58,593 nucleotides of DNA, from contig CAZCZZ010000020.1 in assembly GCA_964503335.1 (NCBI GenBank), positions 1-58,593 of the forward strand, read 5' to 3'. Below are positions 1-7,350 of the stretch, in pieces; position 1 is the stretch's first letter, and each line of letters opens with the position of its first letter. Source of the DNA: CAZCZZ01 sp964503335. Its GTDB lineage: Bacteria > Verrucomicrobiota > Kiritimatiellia > CAIVKH01. The position numbers were made by a program, and so were the translations under genes. The notes beneath the pieces are model-generated. The model was not told the DNA's origin, did no database searches, and saw nothing but the letters and a program-made list of their open reading frames with translations.

Positions 1-1
1 G

Positions 2-154
2 ACCGTCCTCGCGGAGCTCGGGGCCGGTCCGATCATCTGCGGGCGGAACGCGCCCGACCCCTCGGTGCACGAATTCCACTCCTGCGACGTCCGTGACTCC
101 GATGCCGTGGCGACGATGATCGCGGCCATCGTCGACAAGCACGGGCGCCTCGAC
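2..154 (+). pseudogene. SDR-family oxidoreductase fragment, joined to cysN
   Basis: Frame 2 reads as the middle of a short-chain dehydrogenase/reductase: a 'CGRNAPD' stretch typical of the loop after the Rossmann beta-2 strand, then 'CDVRDSDAV' and 'IVDKHGRLD', which normally precedes the NNAG strand. The match stops at GRLD; frame 2 then becomes nonsense, while frame 3 becomes sulfate adenylyltransferase. Neither the TGxxxGIG cofactor motif nor the YxxxK catalytic motif is present. I read this as an unrelated gene piece at the contig edge, either an assembly join or a true rearrangement. The family call is fair; the cause of the join is inference. Confidence 0.55.
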
Positions 155-1133
155 GGCGAACCTGATGATCATTCTCGTGGATGCCCGCCAGGGCGTAATC
201 CAGCAGACGCGGCGCCACTCCTTCATCGCGTCGATGCTCCGCATCCCCCATCTGGTCGTCTGCATCAACAAGATGGACCTCGTGGACTTCTCAGAGGCTC
301 GTTACAACGAGATCAAGGATGAGTTTACGCAGTTCTCGTCCGGCCTCCACATCCGCGACATCACCTTTATTCCGATCAGCGCGCTGAACGGCGACAATGT
401 CGTGGACAAATCGGCGGCGATGCCTTGGTACGAGGGGCGTCCGCTCCTGCGGCATCTCGAGGAAGTCTATATCGCCAGCGACGGTGACCTGAGCGATCCG
501 CGTTTCCCCGTCCAGTACATCATCCGCCCCTACTCCGATGAGTATCACGATTTCCGCGGCTACGCCGGGCAGATCCTCGGCGGCGTGTTCAAGGTCGGCG
601 ACGAAGTCATGGTGCTTCCCTCAGGCAAGCGATCGAAGATCACGAGCATCCACGCGTACGAAGGCGAACTCAAGGAGGCCTTCACGCCGATGTCCACGAC
701 GATCCAGCTCGCCGATGACATCGATATCAGCCGCGGCGATATGTTGGTGAAGCCCGAGAACTTGCCCTACATCAACACCGACTTCGACGCGATGGTTTGT
801 TGGATGAGCGAGGAACCGCTGCAGGTCGGGCGCAAGTATGCCATCAAGCACACGACGCGGAATACGCGTTGCGTGGTCAAGGCCATCAAGCAGCACATTA
901 AGATCGACACGCTCGAACCCGAGACCGGCGTCACCACGCTGAAGCTGAACGAGATTGGCAAGATCAGCATCAAGACCATGGTGCCGCTCGCATTCGATGC
1001 CTATCGACGCAATCGCTACACCGGCGGATTCATCCTGATCGACGAAGCGACCAACCATACGGTGGCCGCAGGCATGATCAGCGAACCACCGAAGGTGATT
1101 CCGCAGGCCGAGTACGAAGGTCCGATGATCTAG
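141..1133 (+). CDS. cysN: Sulfate adenylyltransferase subunit 1 (CysN), 5'-truncated
   Basis: This is the GTPase subunit of ATP sulfurylase, which with CysD makes adenosine 5'-phosphosulfate from sulfate and ATP. The readable part starts at TGASTANLM, the segment after the G3 (DTPGHEQ) motif. It continues through VDARQGVIQQTRRHS, the G4 motif INKMDLVD, and the EF-Tu-like beta-barrel domains (RPYSDEYHDFRGYAGQI, then the C-terminal RNRYTGGFILID). The P-loop and G3 are missing because the 5' end lies beyond the junction at about 141-155. The protein ends at EYEGPMI, so no APS-kinase (CysC) domain is fused. The siroheme genes follow at once, which fits sulfate assimilation because sulfite reductase needs siroheme. 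An ATG at 165 is internal to the family and not the true start. Confidence 0.9.
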   Translation, partial: TGASTANLMIILVDARQGVIQQTRRHSFIASMLRIPHLVVCINKMDLVDFSEARYNEIKDEFTQFSSGLHIRDITFIPISALNGDNVVDKSAAMPWYEGRPLLRHLEEVYIASDGDLSDPRFPVQYIIRPYSDEYHDFRGYAGQILGGVFKVGDEVMVLPSGKRSKITSIHAYEGELKEAFTPMSTTIQLADDIDISRGDMLVKPENLPYINTDFDAMVCWMSEEPLQVGRKYAIKHTTRNTRCVVKAIKQHIKIDTLEPETGVTTLKLNEIGKISIKTMVPLAFDAYRRNRYTGGFILIDEATNHTVAAGMISEPPKVIPQAEYEGPMI

Positions 1134-1826
1134 GTGAAGCCTGAGACCGGAAACCTGAGTTTCAGAGATACGATGACTGAATTGCTCAAAGCGTTTCCGA
1201 TGTCGGTCGTCACGATCTGTCGCAAGCTCCTGATCGTCGGTGGCGGACACGAGGTCGATGTCAGGCTCAGGCATGCCGTACAATTCAACTGGCATTCGAT
1301 CACGGTCATTGCCAGCCCCATCGACCCGAAGCTTCGCGAGATTGCCCGGGACGACAAGCGGGTCACATTCCTTGAGCGCGCCCCGACGGAAGACGACGTC
1401 GCCGAAGCGGACGTCATCTTCGAGGATTCCGGCAGCCGCGAGTTGGCGGAACAGCTCACGGCGTGGAGCCGGAAACACCGTCGCCGGATCAACGCCATGG
1501 ACAAGCCTGAACTCTGCGACCTTTTCTATATGTCCCAGCTGCAGCGGGGTCCCATCACCATCGCCATCGGCAGCGGCGGTGACACACCTGTCGTAAGTAG
1601 CCTGCTCCGCAAGTGGCTGGAACAGAAGGTCGGGCCCGGCTGGGAAACCGCCTCCCGCCTCCTGGCGGAACTTCGACAAGGGTTGCCAAGTGGACAGAAG
1701 CGGATGAGTCTGCTAAAAAGTATAGGTAGGGACCCATCGTTTCTTGATTTGATTGAGAGAAACGACGAGCCCGGAATGCGGGTATTGATCAATAATGCAC
1801 TTCAGCGCATGCGCAATACGGTTTGA
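1134..1826 (+). CDS. Precorrin-2 dehydrogenase / sirohydrochlorin ferrochelatase-like (CysG N-terminal / Met8 type)
   Basis: A 230-aa protein resembling the Met8/CysG-N enzymes that oxidise precorrin-2 with NAD and insert iron to give siroheme. It shows a Rossmann start 'LLIVGGGHEVDVRL', 'ITVIASPIDPKLREI', the acidic segment 'EDDVAEADVIF' and 'INAMDKPELCDLFYMSQLQRG', which corresponds to the family's N-x-x-D...C-x-F-x-x-P-A region. This is followed by 'ITIAIGSGGDTPVVSSLLR' (family: IAISTGGxSPxLAxxLR) and a helical tail. A GTG at 1134 directly follows the cysN stop; an ATG at 1173 is an equally good start. The 3' end overlaps hemA by 32 bp, suggesting translational coupling. The usual GG-x-x-A-x-K element is altered (HEVDVRL), so activity should not be assumed. 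Confidence 0.8.
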   Translation: MKPETGNLSFRDTMTELLKAFPMSVVTICRKLLIVGGGHEVDVRLRHAVQFNWHSITVIASPIDPKLREIARDDKRVTFLERAPTEDDVAEADVIFEDSGSRELAEQLTAWSRKHRRRINAMDKPELCDLFYMSQLQRGPITIAIGSGGDTPVVSSLLRKWLEQKVGPGWETASRLLAELRQGLPSGQKRMSLLKSIGRDPSFLDLIERNDEPGMRVLINNALQRMRNTV

Positions 1827-2691
1827 AGATCCGAAGGCGAAGCAGGACGCCGTTGAGGCGATTCGCCACGGTGCCGGAAAGCCTGTACTCATTCTCGACA
1901 CCTGCCAGCGCCTCGAGATGTATGGCTTTGACATTCCCGAGCTTGCAGGCAATCCCGTGCTTCGCGTGGAAGAAGAACGCGCTGCTTTCGAACGACTTGC
2001 ACGAATCGCTGCGGGCCTTGAAAGCCGAATTCTCGGAGAACTCGAAGTGCTTGGCCAGGTGCGTACGGCCTACCGCCAGTTCCGCCAAGCAGGTGGTGCC
2101 GAGAACTCCATCCTCGACCGCGTTTTTCAGGATGCTCTTGCCCTTGCCCGTGAGGCACGGCGGAAAAGCGGCATCGACAGCAACCTCACATCCCTCGGTG
2201 CCCTCGCCTCGCGCAGCCTGATGGAACGCATGCCCGCCAAGGCTCCCGTCGCCGTCATCGGTTCGGGCTCCCTTGCCGGGAGTATCGCGCGCTATCTGAC
2301 CAAGCGTGGCGATCATCCCATCCGTGTTTCGAGCCGGTGTCCAGAGAATGCCCTCAGCTTGGCGATGGAAGTCGGCGGTTTCGGTGTAGGTCTCGATGGC
2401 ATGGCGCCCATGCTGAAGGATGTCGCCGGCATTGTGACGGCCACCGCAGCACCGCATCCGATCGTCTACGCACATCATCTCGCAGATACGGCCAAGCCGC
2501 TTGCGATCGTCGATCTGGGTGTGCCCCCGGATTGCAGTCCGGATGTCCTCACGCTCGACCATGTGTCCTACGTCTCGCTCTCCGAGATTGAGACGAAGGC
2601 GCAGATCAACTCTGAAGAGCGTCGCGAACGGGCCGCCATCGCGTCCAACATCATTCACGATGGAGCCCTCGCTTGGGCGGCACGACGATAA
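1795..2691 (+). CDS. hemA: Glutamyl-tRNA reductase, short form
   Basis: HemA reduces glutamyl-tRNA to glutamate-1-semialdehyde, the first committed step of C5 tetrapyrrole synthesis. The catalytic cysteine is C37 in 'DTCQRLEMYG' (canonical TCNRxExY). 'GLESRILGELEVLGQVRTAYRQ' matches the family's GLDSxxxGExxIxGQVK block, and an NADPH-binding Rossmann domain follows (VAVIGSGSLAGSIARYL, then VDLGVPPDCSP). At 298 aa it is about 120 aa shorter than usual: it ends just after the start of the spinal helix and lacks most of the C-terminal dimerisation domain. It overlaps the upstream siroheme gene by 32 bp and the downstream hemC fusion by 19 bp, so all three are probably co-transcribed and coupled. 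Confidence 0.88.
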   Translation: MHFSACAIRFEDPKAKQDAVEAIRHGAGKPVLILDTCQRLEMYGFDIPELAGNPVLRVEEERAAFERLARIAAGLESRILGELEVLGQVRTAYRQFRQAGGAENSILDRVFQDALALAREARRKSGIDSNLTSLGALASRSLMERMPAKAPVAVIGSGSLAGSIARYLTKRGDHPIRVSSRCPENALSLAMEVGGFGVGLDGMAPMLKDVAGIVTATAAPHPIVYAHHLADTAKPLAIVDLGVPPDCSPDVLTLDHVSYVSLSEIETKAQINSEERRERAAIASNIIHDGALAWAARR

Positions 2692-4697
2692 AGATCGCGA
2701 CGCGCAGCAGTCGCCTTGCGCGCGTCCAGACAGAAGAAGCGCTCGCCGTCATCCGCACAGCTTTCCCGGACGACACGCGATTTGAAGTCGTTCCCGTCAC
2801 GACGCCCGGCGACCGGGATCTGACAACGCCCCTGACGGATCCATCAATCCCGGACGACTTCTTCACGCGCGATTTGGACGACATGTTGCGGCGCGGCATT
2901 GCGGATATCGGCGTTCACTCCGCGAAGGATCTTCCGCGCAGGGACGTCACGGGTATTCACGTCGCAGCACACTTGCCGACCCTGGATCCAAGGGAAGCCC
3001 TGGTGTGTCGCACCGGACTTACGGATCCATCCGATGTGCGCGTCATCGGCACAAGCAGCCCGCGCCGCGAAGAAGCGATCCGTTCGCTCTACCCCACGGC
3101 CTCCATGAAAGCGCTCCGGGGCACGATCGACCAACGTATTGAGAAGTTGGATGCGGGCGAGTACGACGCGATCATCGTCGCCGCCTGCGCATTGCACCGA
3201 CTCGGGCTCGCAAACAGAATCTCGCAGTATCTGGACTGGGATTCTGTGCCGCTGCAGGGTCGCCTCGCCATCACAACGCGTGCGGATGACAAGGCAACGA
3301 TCGAAGCCTTGAAAGCAATCGATGTCCGGCGCAAGGCGGGGCTGATCGCCATTCTGGGCTGCCCCGCCGATGTCGCGCTGCTCTCCGTGCGTGCTGCGCA
3401 GTACATTGAGCATGCCGATGTGATCTTCCACGACCGGCTGATCCCGGACGATATGCTGCTTCGGATTCATAAGCGTGCAATCCCGGTGGGAAAGGCTGGA
3501 GGAAGCCCGTCCACACCGCAGAGCGAGATACATCGCTTGATGCTGCACGAGGCGGAAAAGGGAAACCTCGTTGTGCGACTTCACGGCGGCGATCCCGGCA
3601 TCTACGGGCACCTCGGTGAGGAGCTTGAGTTCATCACGTCATGGGGACTGCGCTGCGACGTGGTGAATGGTCCATCCGCTGCTCAGATTGCATCAGCGAA
3701 CAGTCGCTCACCGCTGACCCATCGCGGCGAAGGCCATCGCGTCACGTTTGTTTCGGCACGTCCCACCCCGGGCGTCGATGTGCCCGACTTGCCGGGACCG
3801 AAGCAAGGCAACATTGCGATGTACATGGGTGTCGCGGCATGGCAGGACCTGGAAGCGAAGTTCCGGAAAGTCGGTTGGCCCGACTCCGCCCCGGTCGTGA
3901 TTGCCGAGCGCCTCGGCTATCGTGACGAACGGATCAGGAGTACGACGCTGGGGAAGGTCCGCGACCTGGAGATCGATTCACCGGCAATCTTCCTCGTCGG
4001 TACGCGCAGCTTCCCCGAAGTGCCCTCCACGCTGTTTGTAGGTACTGACCCTGATCACTTTCTCAAGTACGGCCCCCTGATCCATTTCCCGCTCATCAAA
4101 CTTGTTTCCCGTCCACTGGCAGAGCGGGCGGAATACCTTGCGAAGGAGTTACCCACGGTTCGAGGTCTCCTCTTCCCGTCCCGCTTCGCCGTCAGCAGTT
4201 TCATGGAAGCGTTGATGACGACCTGGGATGCGCGTGCGCTGGGCGGAAAGTCATTGCTGGCTGTTGGACCTGCGACGGAGAATGAGCTCGCGCACTATGG
4301 TCTTCGCGCCGACGGGGCGGCTGACAGCCTTGGTGGAGTACATGCACTCGCCTCGAAACTGACACCGGAGTTCTCCGGTCGTTATCTGTACCCCTGCTCC
4401 GACGCGTCTCCCCAGCAGGAAAGAGTCAAGGCCCTCGCTTCGCACGGCATTCAACTCGTCCCCGCCGTCTTCTACGCCAACCGCGAAATGGAGTACGCGA
4501 GCCTTCCACGGCGCGCCTTTGCGCGGGTTCTCTTCACAAGCTCCACAACGGTGGAGGCTTACTTCCGCCAATTTCCGCAGGAGTTGACGACATCCCGAAC
4601 CTGGCTTGCTGTAGGGCCGTCCACCGCACGTGCCCTTTCGATGAAGGGACTCGAAGCCGAGGTAATTTCGGACTCGTCCTCCATGCGCAAAGAGTAG
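2673..4697 (+). CDS. HemC-CobA-HemD trifunctional fusion (porphobilinogen deaminase, uroporphyrinogen-III methyltransferase, uroporphyrinogen-III synthase)
   Basis: A 674-aa fusion predicted to take porphobilinogen to precorrin-2. Residues ~5-222 are HemC: 'IATRSSRLARVQTEEA', the catalytic-Asp loop 'GVHSAKDLPRR' and 'GTSSPRREEAI'. Residues ~226-460 are CobA/SUMT: 'GCPADVALLSVRAAQYIEHADVIFHDRL', 'GKAGGSPSTPQSEIHRLM', the SAM motif 'RLHGGDPGIYGHLGEE' and 'SPLTHRGEGHRVTF'. The rest is a divergent HemD, recognisable at 'VRGLLFPSRFAVSSF' and 'ARVLFTSSTTVEAYF'. The start is TTG 2673 with GGAG seven bases upstream. HemC's third domain, which carries the cysteine that holds the dipyrromethane cofactor, is absent: 'VPLQGRLAITTRADD' runs straight into CobA with no L-x-GGC block. 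It is the last gene of the siroheme run. Confidence 0.88.
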   Translation: MGGTTIKIATRSSRLARVQTEEALAVIRTAFPDDTRFEVVPVTTPGDRDLTTPLTDPSIPDDFFTRDLDDMLRRGIADIGVHSAKDLPRRDVTGIHVAAHLPTLDPREALVCRTGLTDPSDVRVIGTSSPRREEAIRSLYPTASMKALRGTIDQRIEKLDAGEYDAIIVAACALHRLGLANRISQYLDWDSVPLQGRLAITTRADDKATIEALKAIDVRRKAGLIAILGCPADVALLSVRAAQYIEHADVIFHDRLIPDDMLLRIHKRAIPVGKAGGSPSTPQSEIHRLMLHEAEKGNLVVRLHGGDPGIYGHLGEELEFITSWGLRCDVVNGPSAAQIASANSRSPLTHRGEGHRVTFVSARPTPGVDVPDLPGPKQGNIAMYMGVAAWQDLEAKFRKVGWPDSAPVVIAERLGYRDERIRSTTLGKVRDLEIDSPAIFLVGTRSFPEVPSTLFVGTDPDHFLKYGPLIHFPLIKLVSRPLAERAEYLAKELPTVRGLLFPSRFAVSSFMEALMTTWDARALGGKSLLAVGPATENELAHYGLRADGAADSLGGVHALASKLTPEFSGRYLYPCSDASPQQERVKALASHGIQLVPAVFYANREMEYASLPRRAFARVLFTSSTTVEAYFRQFPQELTTSRTWLAVGPSTARALSMKGLEAEVISDSSSMRKE

Positions 4698-4772
4698 CCA
4701 CCCCGCGGGTTCTTTTGTTTGACCGTATGTGCTGCGCGGCATACGTTTGTACCAACTGCGAGGTACATGACT

Positions 4773-5738
4773 ATGGCTGACGATACCGCGAAACCCAACG
4801 GAACACCTGAACCTCCGAAGATTCGCATCACGCCGCCGGCAGGCCGGCCGCCCACCTCGTCGAATCAGGAACCTCCTCCCAAAATTCGTATCAAGCCCGG
4901 TGAGCCCGGCAAGAAAGCCGAAACGGCGAAACTCGACATCTCCAGTGCGCACGCCCCAACAGCTCCCGCCGATGACATTGAGCCGATGACGCGCGAAGCT
5001 ACGGGTGATTTCTACAAGCGCAGCACCATTCGCATCGATCAGGCTCCTCCCAAGGCATCGGATACGCAGAAGATCAAGTCCGACACGCATCGCGTGGATC
5101 AGGATGCCGCGAAGCGCTCGACGATGCGCGTCGATGTCGATCCCGAAACGACGAAGCGCAAGAGCGAAACGTCGCGACTTGAACTTCCGCAAGGCGAGGC
5201 GGCCAAACGCGCCACCGCCAAGATTGGAAATGCCTCGGACATCGCTGAAGCACTGAAGAAGAATGTCCCCACCGGCATTCCTGCCGCTCCTCCGCCAGGC
5301 TTGGCGCAGCGCCCCAAGACAGTCACTGTTCGACCTCCCGGCGCACCCGCACCCGCCGCTGCCCCCAGCGGTTCAGAACCAATGATTGCTCCCGCACCGG
5401 AAGCAGTCTCGGAAGCCCGCAAGAGCGAAACAGCCCGCATCGACCTGCCGCCTGAAGTTTCCGATGCCGAGCGGCCCGCGACGAGGCCGAAGACCATTCG
5501 GATCAAGCGTCCTGATGGCACGACTGCGAAGAAGGCCCTGACCATCGCACGTCCGTCCGAAGACCAGATGTACTCGCCGATATCCGCTGAAGTGTCAGGC
5601 GGGGATCTTGAAGGAGACGAACCCGGAACGATGTACTCCGTGATGGCGTTGGTCTCCGTGATCGTATGCGTGGTGCTCCTGTATGTTCTCGCCGCGCAGA
5701 CCATCGCCCCGACGCTTCCATTCCCCGGTCGTATCTAA
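4773..5738 (+). CDS. Low-complexity membrane protein with repeated T-x-[KR]-[ILV] motifs
   Basis: A 321-aa protein of no family I recognise. It is mostly disordered and rich in Pro, Lys, Thr and Arg, with one hydrophobic C-terminal segment (~residues 288-310, MYSVMALVSVIVCVVLLYVLA) ending TLPFPGRI, so it is probably a tail-anchored or single-pass membrane protein with a long basic cytoplasmic region. Short motifs recur: KAETAKLD (T51), RSTIRID (T85), DTQKI (T98), SDTHRVD (T105), RSTMRVD (T117), KSETSRLE (T133), RATAKI (T148), KSETARID (T220) and PKTIRIK (T241). ATG 4773 is chosen because GAGG lies 9-10 bases upstream; the ATG at 4767 is too close to it. A weak promoter may lie at TTGACC (4718-4723). 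Such Thr motifs could be kinase or FHA sites; that is inference. Confidence 0.7.
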   Translation: MADDTAKPNGTPEPPKIRITPPAGRPPTSSNQEPPPKIRIKPGEPGKKAETAKLDISSAHAPTAPADDIEPMTREATGDFYKRSTIRIDQAPPKASDTQKIKSDTHRVDQDAAKRSTMRVDVDPETTKRKSETSRLELPQGEAAKRATAKIGNASDIAEALKKNVPTGIPAAPPPGLAQRPKTVTVRPPGAPAPAAAPSGSEPMIAPAPEAVSEARKSETARIDLPPEVSDAERPATRPKTIRIKRPDGTTAKKALTIARPSEDQMYSPISAEVSGGDLEGDEPGTMYSVMALVSVIVCVVLLYVLAAQTIAPTLPFPGRI

Positions 5739-5754
5739 ACGGCGCCCCATCGAC

Positions 5755-5783
5755 TTGAAAATGCGTTCATTCGGAGCGATAGT
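5755..5783 (+). promoter_or_regulatory. Probable sigma70-type promoter for trxA
   Basis: TTGAAA (5755-5760), a 17-base spacer and GATAGT (5778-5783) lie 23 bp upstream of the trxA start, just after the preceding gene ends. AAAGGAGA (5793-5800) is the ribosome binding site. Two good boxes at ideal spacing; assigned by eye. Confidence 0.55.
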
Positions 5784-5805
5784 TCGCTCTGAAAAGGAGA
5801 TAGTC

Positions 5806-6132
5806 ATGTCCGGTTCGATAGCACATGTAGAAAAAGCGTCGTGGGACGCCGAAGTCGCGAAATCCACCAAACCCGTCCTTGTCGATTTCTGGGCCGAGTG
5901 GTGCGGACCCTGCAAAGCCATTGCCCCCATGCTGGAAGAGCTGAGCGGTGAGCTTGGCGACAAGTTGAAGATTCTGAAAGTCAACGTGGACGAAAGCCCC
6001 GACCTCGCCAGCGAGTTCGGCATTCGTTCCATCCCCACCCTCCTCCTCTTCAAAGGCGGCAAGGTGGAGCAGCAGATGGTTGGCGCAATGAGCAAGGCCG
6101 CCCTCAAGGCGAAGCTCGAAGGCTCGATCTAG
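5806..6132 (+). CDS. trxA: Thioredoxin
   Basis: A 108-aa cytoplasmic thiol-disulfide reductant. It shows the classic fold pattern: 'VLVDFWAEWCGPCKAIAPMLEEL' with the WCGPC redox site, 'KVNVDESPDLASEFGIRSIPTLLLFKGGK' with the cis-Pro after IRSI, and the C-terminal 'VGAMSKAALKAKL'. The start at 5806 is set by AAAGGAGA six bases upstream; the frame stays open further upstream, but nothing there resembles thioredoxin. It has its own promoter and ends in a strong intrinsic terminator, so it is probably monocistronic. In this window it would supply electrons for sulfate reduction (PAPS/APS reductase), although it is a general reductant. Confidence 0.97.
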   Translation: MSGSIAHVEKASWDAEVAKSTKPVLVDFWAEWCGPCKAIAPMLEELSGELGDKLKILKVNVDESPDLASEFGIRSIPTLLLFKGGKVEQQMVGAMSKAALKAKLEGSI

Positions 6133-6150
6133 CCTGACAATCCGTGAAAC

Positions 6151-6189
6151 GAGAGAGCGCTGCAAATCTTTGCAGCGCTCTCTCTTTTT
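6151..6189 (+). terminator. Rho-independent terminator of trxA
   Basis: A near-perfect inverted repeat (arms 6151-6166 and 6169-6184, core GCGCTGCAAA/TTTGCAGCGC) is followed by a run of T (6185-6189). It lies 18 bp after the trxA stop and between convergent trxA and rph. Confidence 0.9.
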
Positions 6190-6203
6190 GCATTTAGTGC
6201 AGA

Positions 6204-6251
6204 GACCGGCTTGCCGGTCCGCTCTTGATCAAAGGCCGGACAAGTCCGGCC
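6204..6251. repeat. Two adjacent perfect hairpins in the trxA/rph intergenic gap
   Basis: GACCGGC-TT-GCCGGTC (6204-6219) and GGCCGGAC-AA-GTCCGGCC (6234-6251) lie just before the rph stop. There is no T tract, so these look like REP-type palindromes rather than terminators, of the same style as other GC-rich palindromes in the window (32150-32209, 41306-41374). Confidence 0.5.
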
Positions 6252-6264
6252 CTCCGGCAGATCC

Positions 6265-6999
6265 CTACCGAACCCGCTTCTGCAGTTTCAGAAGTTCCGC
6301 AATACCTTGCTTGCCCAACTTGAGCATAGCCTTGAGATCCTTCTCGGCGAACGGACCATCCTCTGCCGTGCCCTGCACTTCGACAAATTTACCCGACTCC
6401 GTCATTACGAGATTCATGTCGACTTCCGCAGCCACGTCTTCGACATAGCACAGGTCCAACAACGGGCGGCCCTCCACAATGCCAACGCTTATGGCTGCAA
6501 CCGCTTCGCGAATCGGATTCTTTGTGAGCGAGCCGGACTTCGTCAACTTGCGCACAGCCTGACACAGGGCGACATAGCTTCCCGTAATCGCAGCAGTGCG
6601 CGTCCCGCCATCCGCCTGCAGCACATCGCAATCCACCCAGATTGTTCGCTGGCCCAGCGCTTCCAGATCAACAATGGCGCGAAGGGACCTCCCGATGAGT
6701 CTCTGAATCTCCTGCGTGCGGCCGCTGATCTTGCCCGAAGACGCTTCGCGCCGCGCGCGATCCGTCACCGAATAGGGCAACATGCTGTACTCAGCCGTAA
6801 TCCACCCGCCCGTTTCCCCCTGCTCTTTCATCCAGCGCGGGACCTCGTCTTTGATAGAGATACCGCAAATCACCTGGGTGTTGCCCATGCGAATAAGCAC
6901 CGAGCCGGAGGCCGAAGGAGCAATGCCGGTTTTGAAGGAAACAGGTCGCAACTGGTCCAGCCTGCGTCCATCCGAACGATGTGTGGTCTGCCTTCCCAT
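6265..6999 (-). CDS. rph: Ribonuclease PH
   Basis: A phosphate-dependent 3'-5' exoribonuclease that trims tRNA 3' ends. The 244-aa length is normal. Visible motifs are 'RSDGRRLDQLRPVSF' at the start, 'GSVLIRMGNTQVICG', 'GGWITAEYSMLPYSVTDRARREASSGKISGRTQEIQRLIGRSLRA' (the phosphate-binding and RNA-binding core) and 'WVDCDVLQADGGTRTAAITGSYVAL'. 'LDLCYVEDVAAEVDMNLVMTESGKFVEVQGTAEDGPF' carries the catalytic Asp. Start ATG 6999 has GAGAGG seven bases upstream; an extension to 7026 is open but lacks family similarity. A tRNA-Pro gene lies upstream on the same strand, which suits its tRNA-maturation role, though the link may be fortuitous. Confidence 0.97.
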   Translation of the reverse strand: MGRQTTHRSDGRRLDQLRPVSFKTGIAPSASGSVLIRMGNTQVICGISIKDEVPRWMKEQGETGGWITAEYSMLPYSVTDRARREASSGKISGRTQEIQRLIGRSLRAIVDLEALGQRTIWVDCDVLQADGGTRTAAITGSYVALCQAVRKLTKSGSLTKNPIREAVAAISVGIVEGRPLLDLCYVEDVAAEVDMNLVMTESGKFVEVQGTAEDGPFAEKDLKAMLKLGKQGIAELLKLQKRVR

Positions 7000-7030
7000 G
7001 CGAATCCCTCTCGTAGCAATGAACAAGGAA

Positions 7031-7053
7031 AAATGGTCGGGCGGCGAGATTTG
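7031..7053. repeat. Truncated copy of the tRNA-Pro(TGG) 3' end
   Basis: These 23 bases repeat the 3' end region of the tRNA gene 180 bp away (7211-7234) with a single-base deletion, then diverge. It could be a remnant of a second tRNA gene or of a recombination event at the tRNA 3' end. Confidence 0.55.
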
Positions 7054-7057
7054 CTGC

Positions 7058-7187
7058 GGATCGCTCCCGCGATCCTTGCCCCTCCGGGGGCTTTCAGCCT
7101 CTCCGACCGGCTACCCTCGCCGGTCGTAGTGAATGGCAGCTTCGCTGCCAAGTTCAACTCTCGCCCATGAGCTGTCTCCACCAGCTC
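7058..7187. repeat. Cluster of five perfect hairpins between rph and tRNA-Pro
   Basis: Five consecutive palindromes: GGATCGC/GCGATCC (7058-7075), GCCCC/GGGGC (7078-7091), CGACCGGC/GCCGGTCG (7104-7126), GGCAGC/GCTGCC (7135-7149) and GAGCTG/CAGCTC (7169-7187). None has a clear T tract. They may structure the leader between the tRNA and rph, or be a decayed repetitive element. Confidence 0.5.
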
Positions 7188-7213
7188 ACACCTGACTACG
7201 TTCCTTCAATAAA

Positions 7214-7290
7214 TGGTCGGGGCGGCGAGATTTGAACTCGCGACTTCTTGGTCCCAAACCAAGCGCTCTACCAGGCTGAGCCACGCCCCG
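7214..7290 (-). tRNA. tRNA-Pro (anticodon TGG)
   Basis: A 77-nt cloverleaf on the minus strand. The acceptor stem is CGGGGCG/CGCCCCG with discriminator A and an encoded CCA (7214-7216). The anticodon stem is CTTGG/CCAAG around loop TTTGGGA, giving anticodon TGG, and the T arm reads GAGTTCAAATCTC. It is upstream of rph on the same strand. Confidence 0.95.
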
Positions 7291-7321
7291 CAATCGATCT
7301 AATGGGTTACTTCATTGTGTG

Positions 7322-7345
7322 GGAAACGGCAAGCCCGTCGTTTCC
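7322..7345 (-). terminator. Possible hairpin terminator after parC
   Basis: A 9-bp stem (GGAAACGGC with GTCGTTTCC, one G-T pair) lies 5 bp past the topoisomerase IV subunit A stop, before tRNA-Pro. No T run follows, so it may act as a transcript-stabilising hairpin instead. Confidence 0.35.
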
Positions 7346-7350
7346 TTGCG

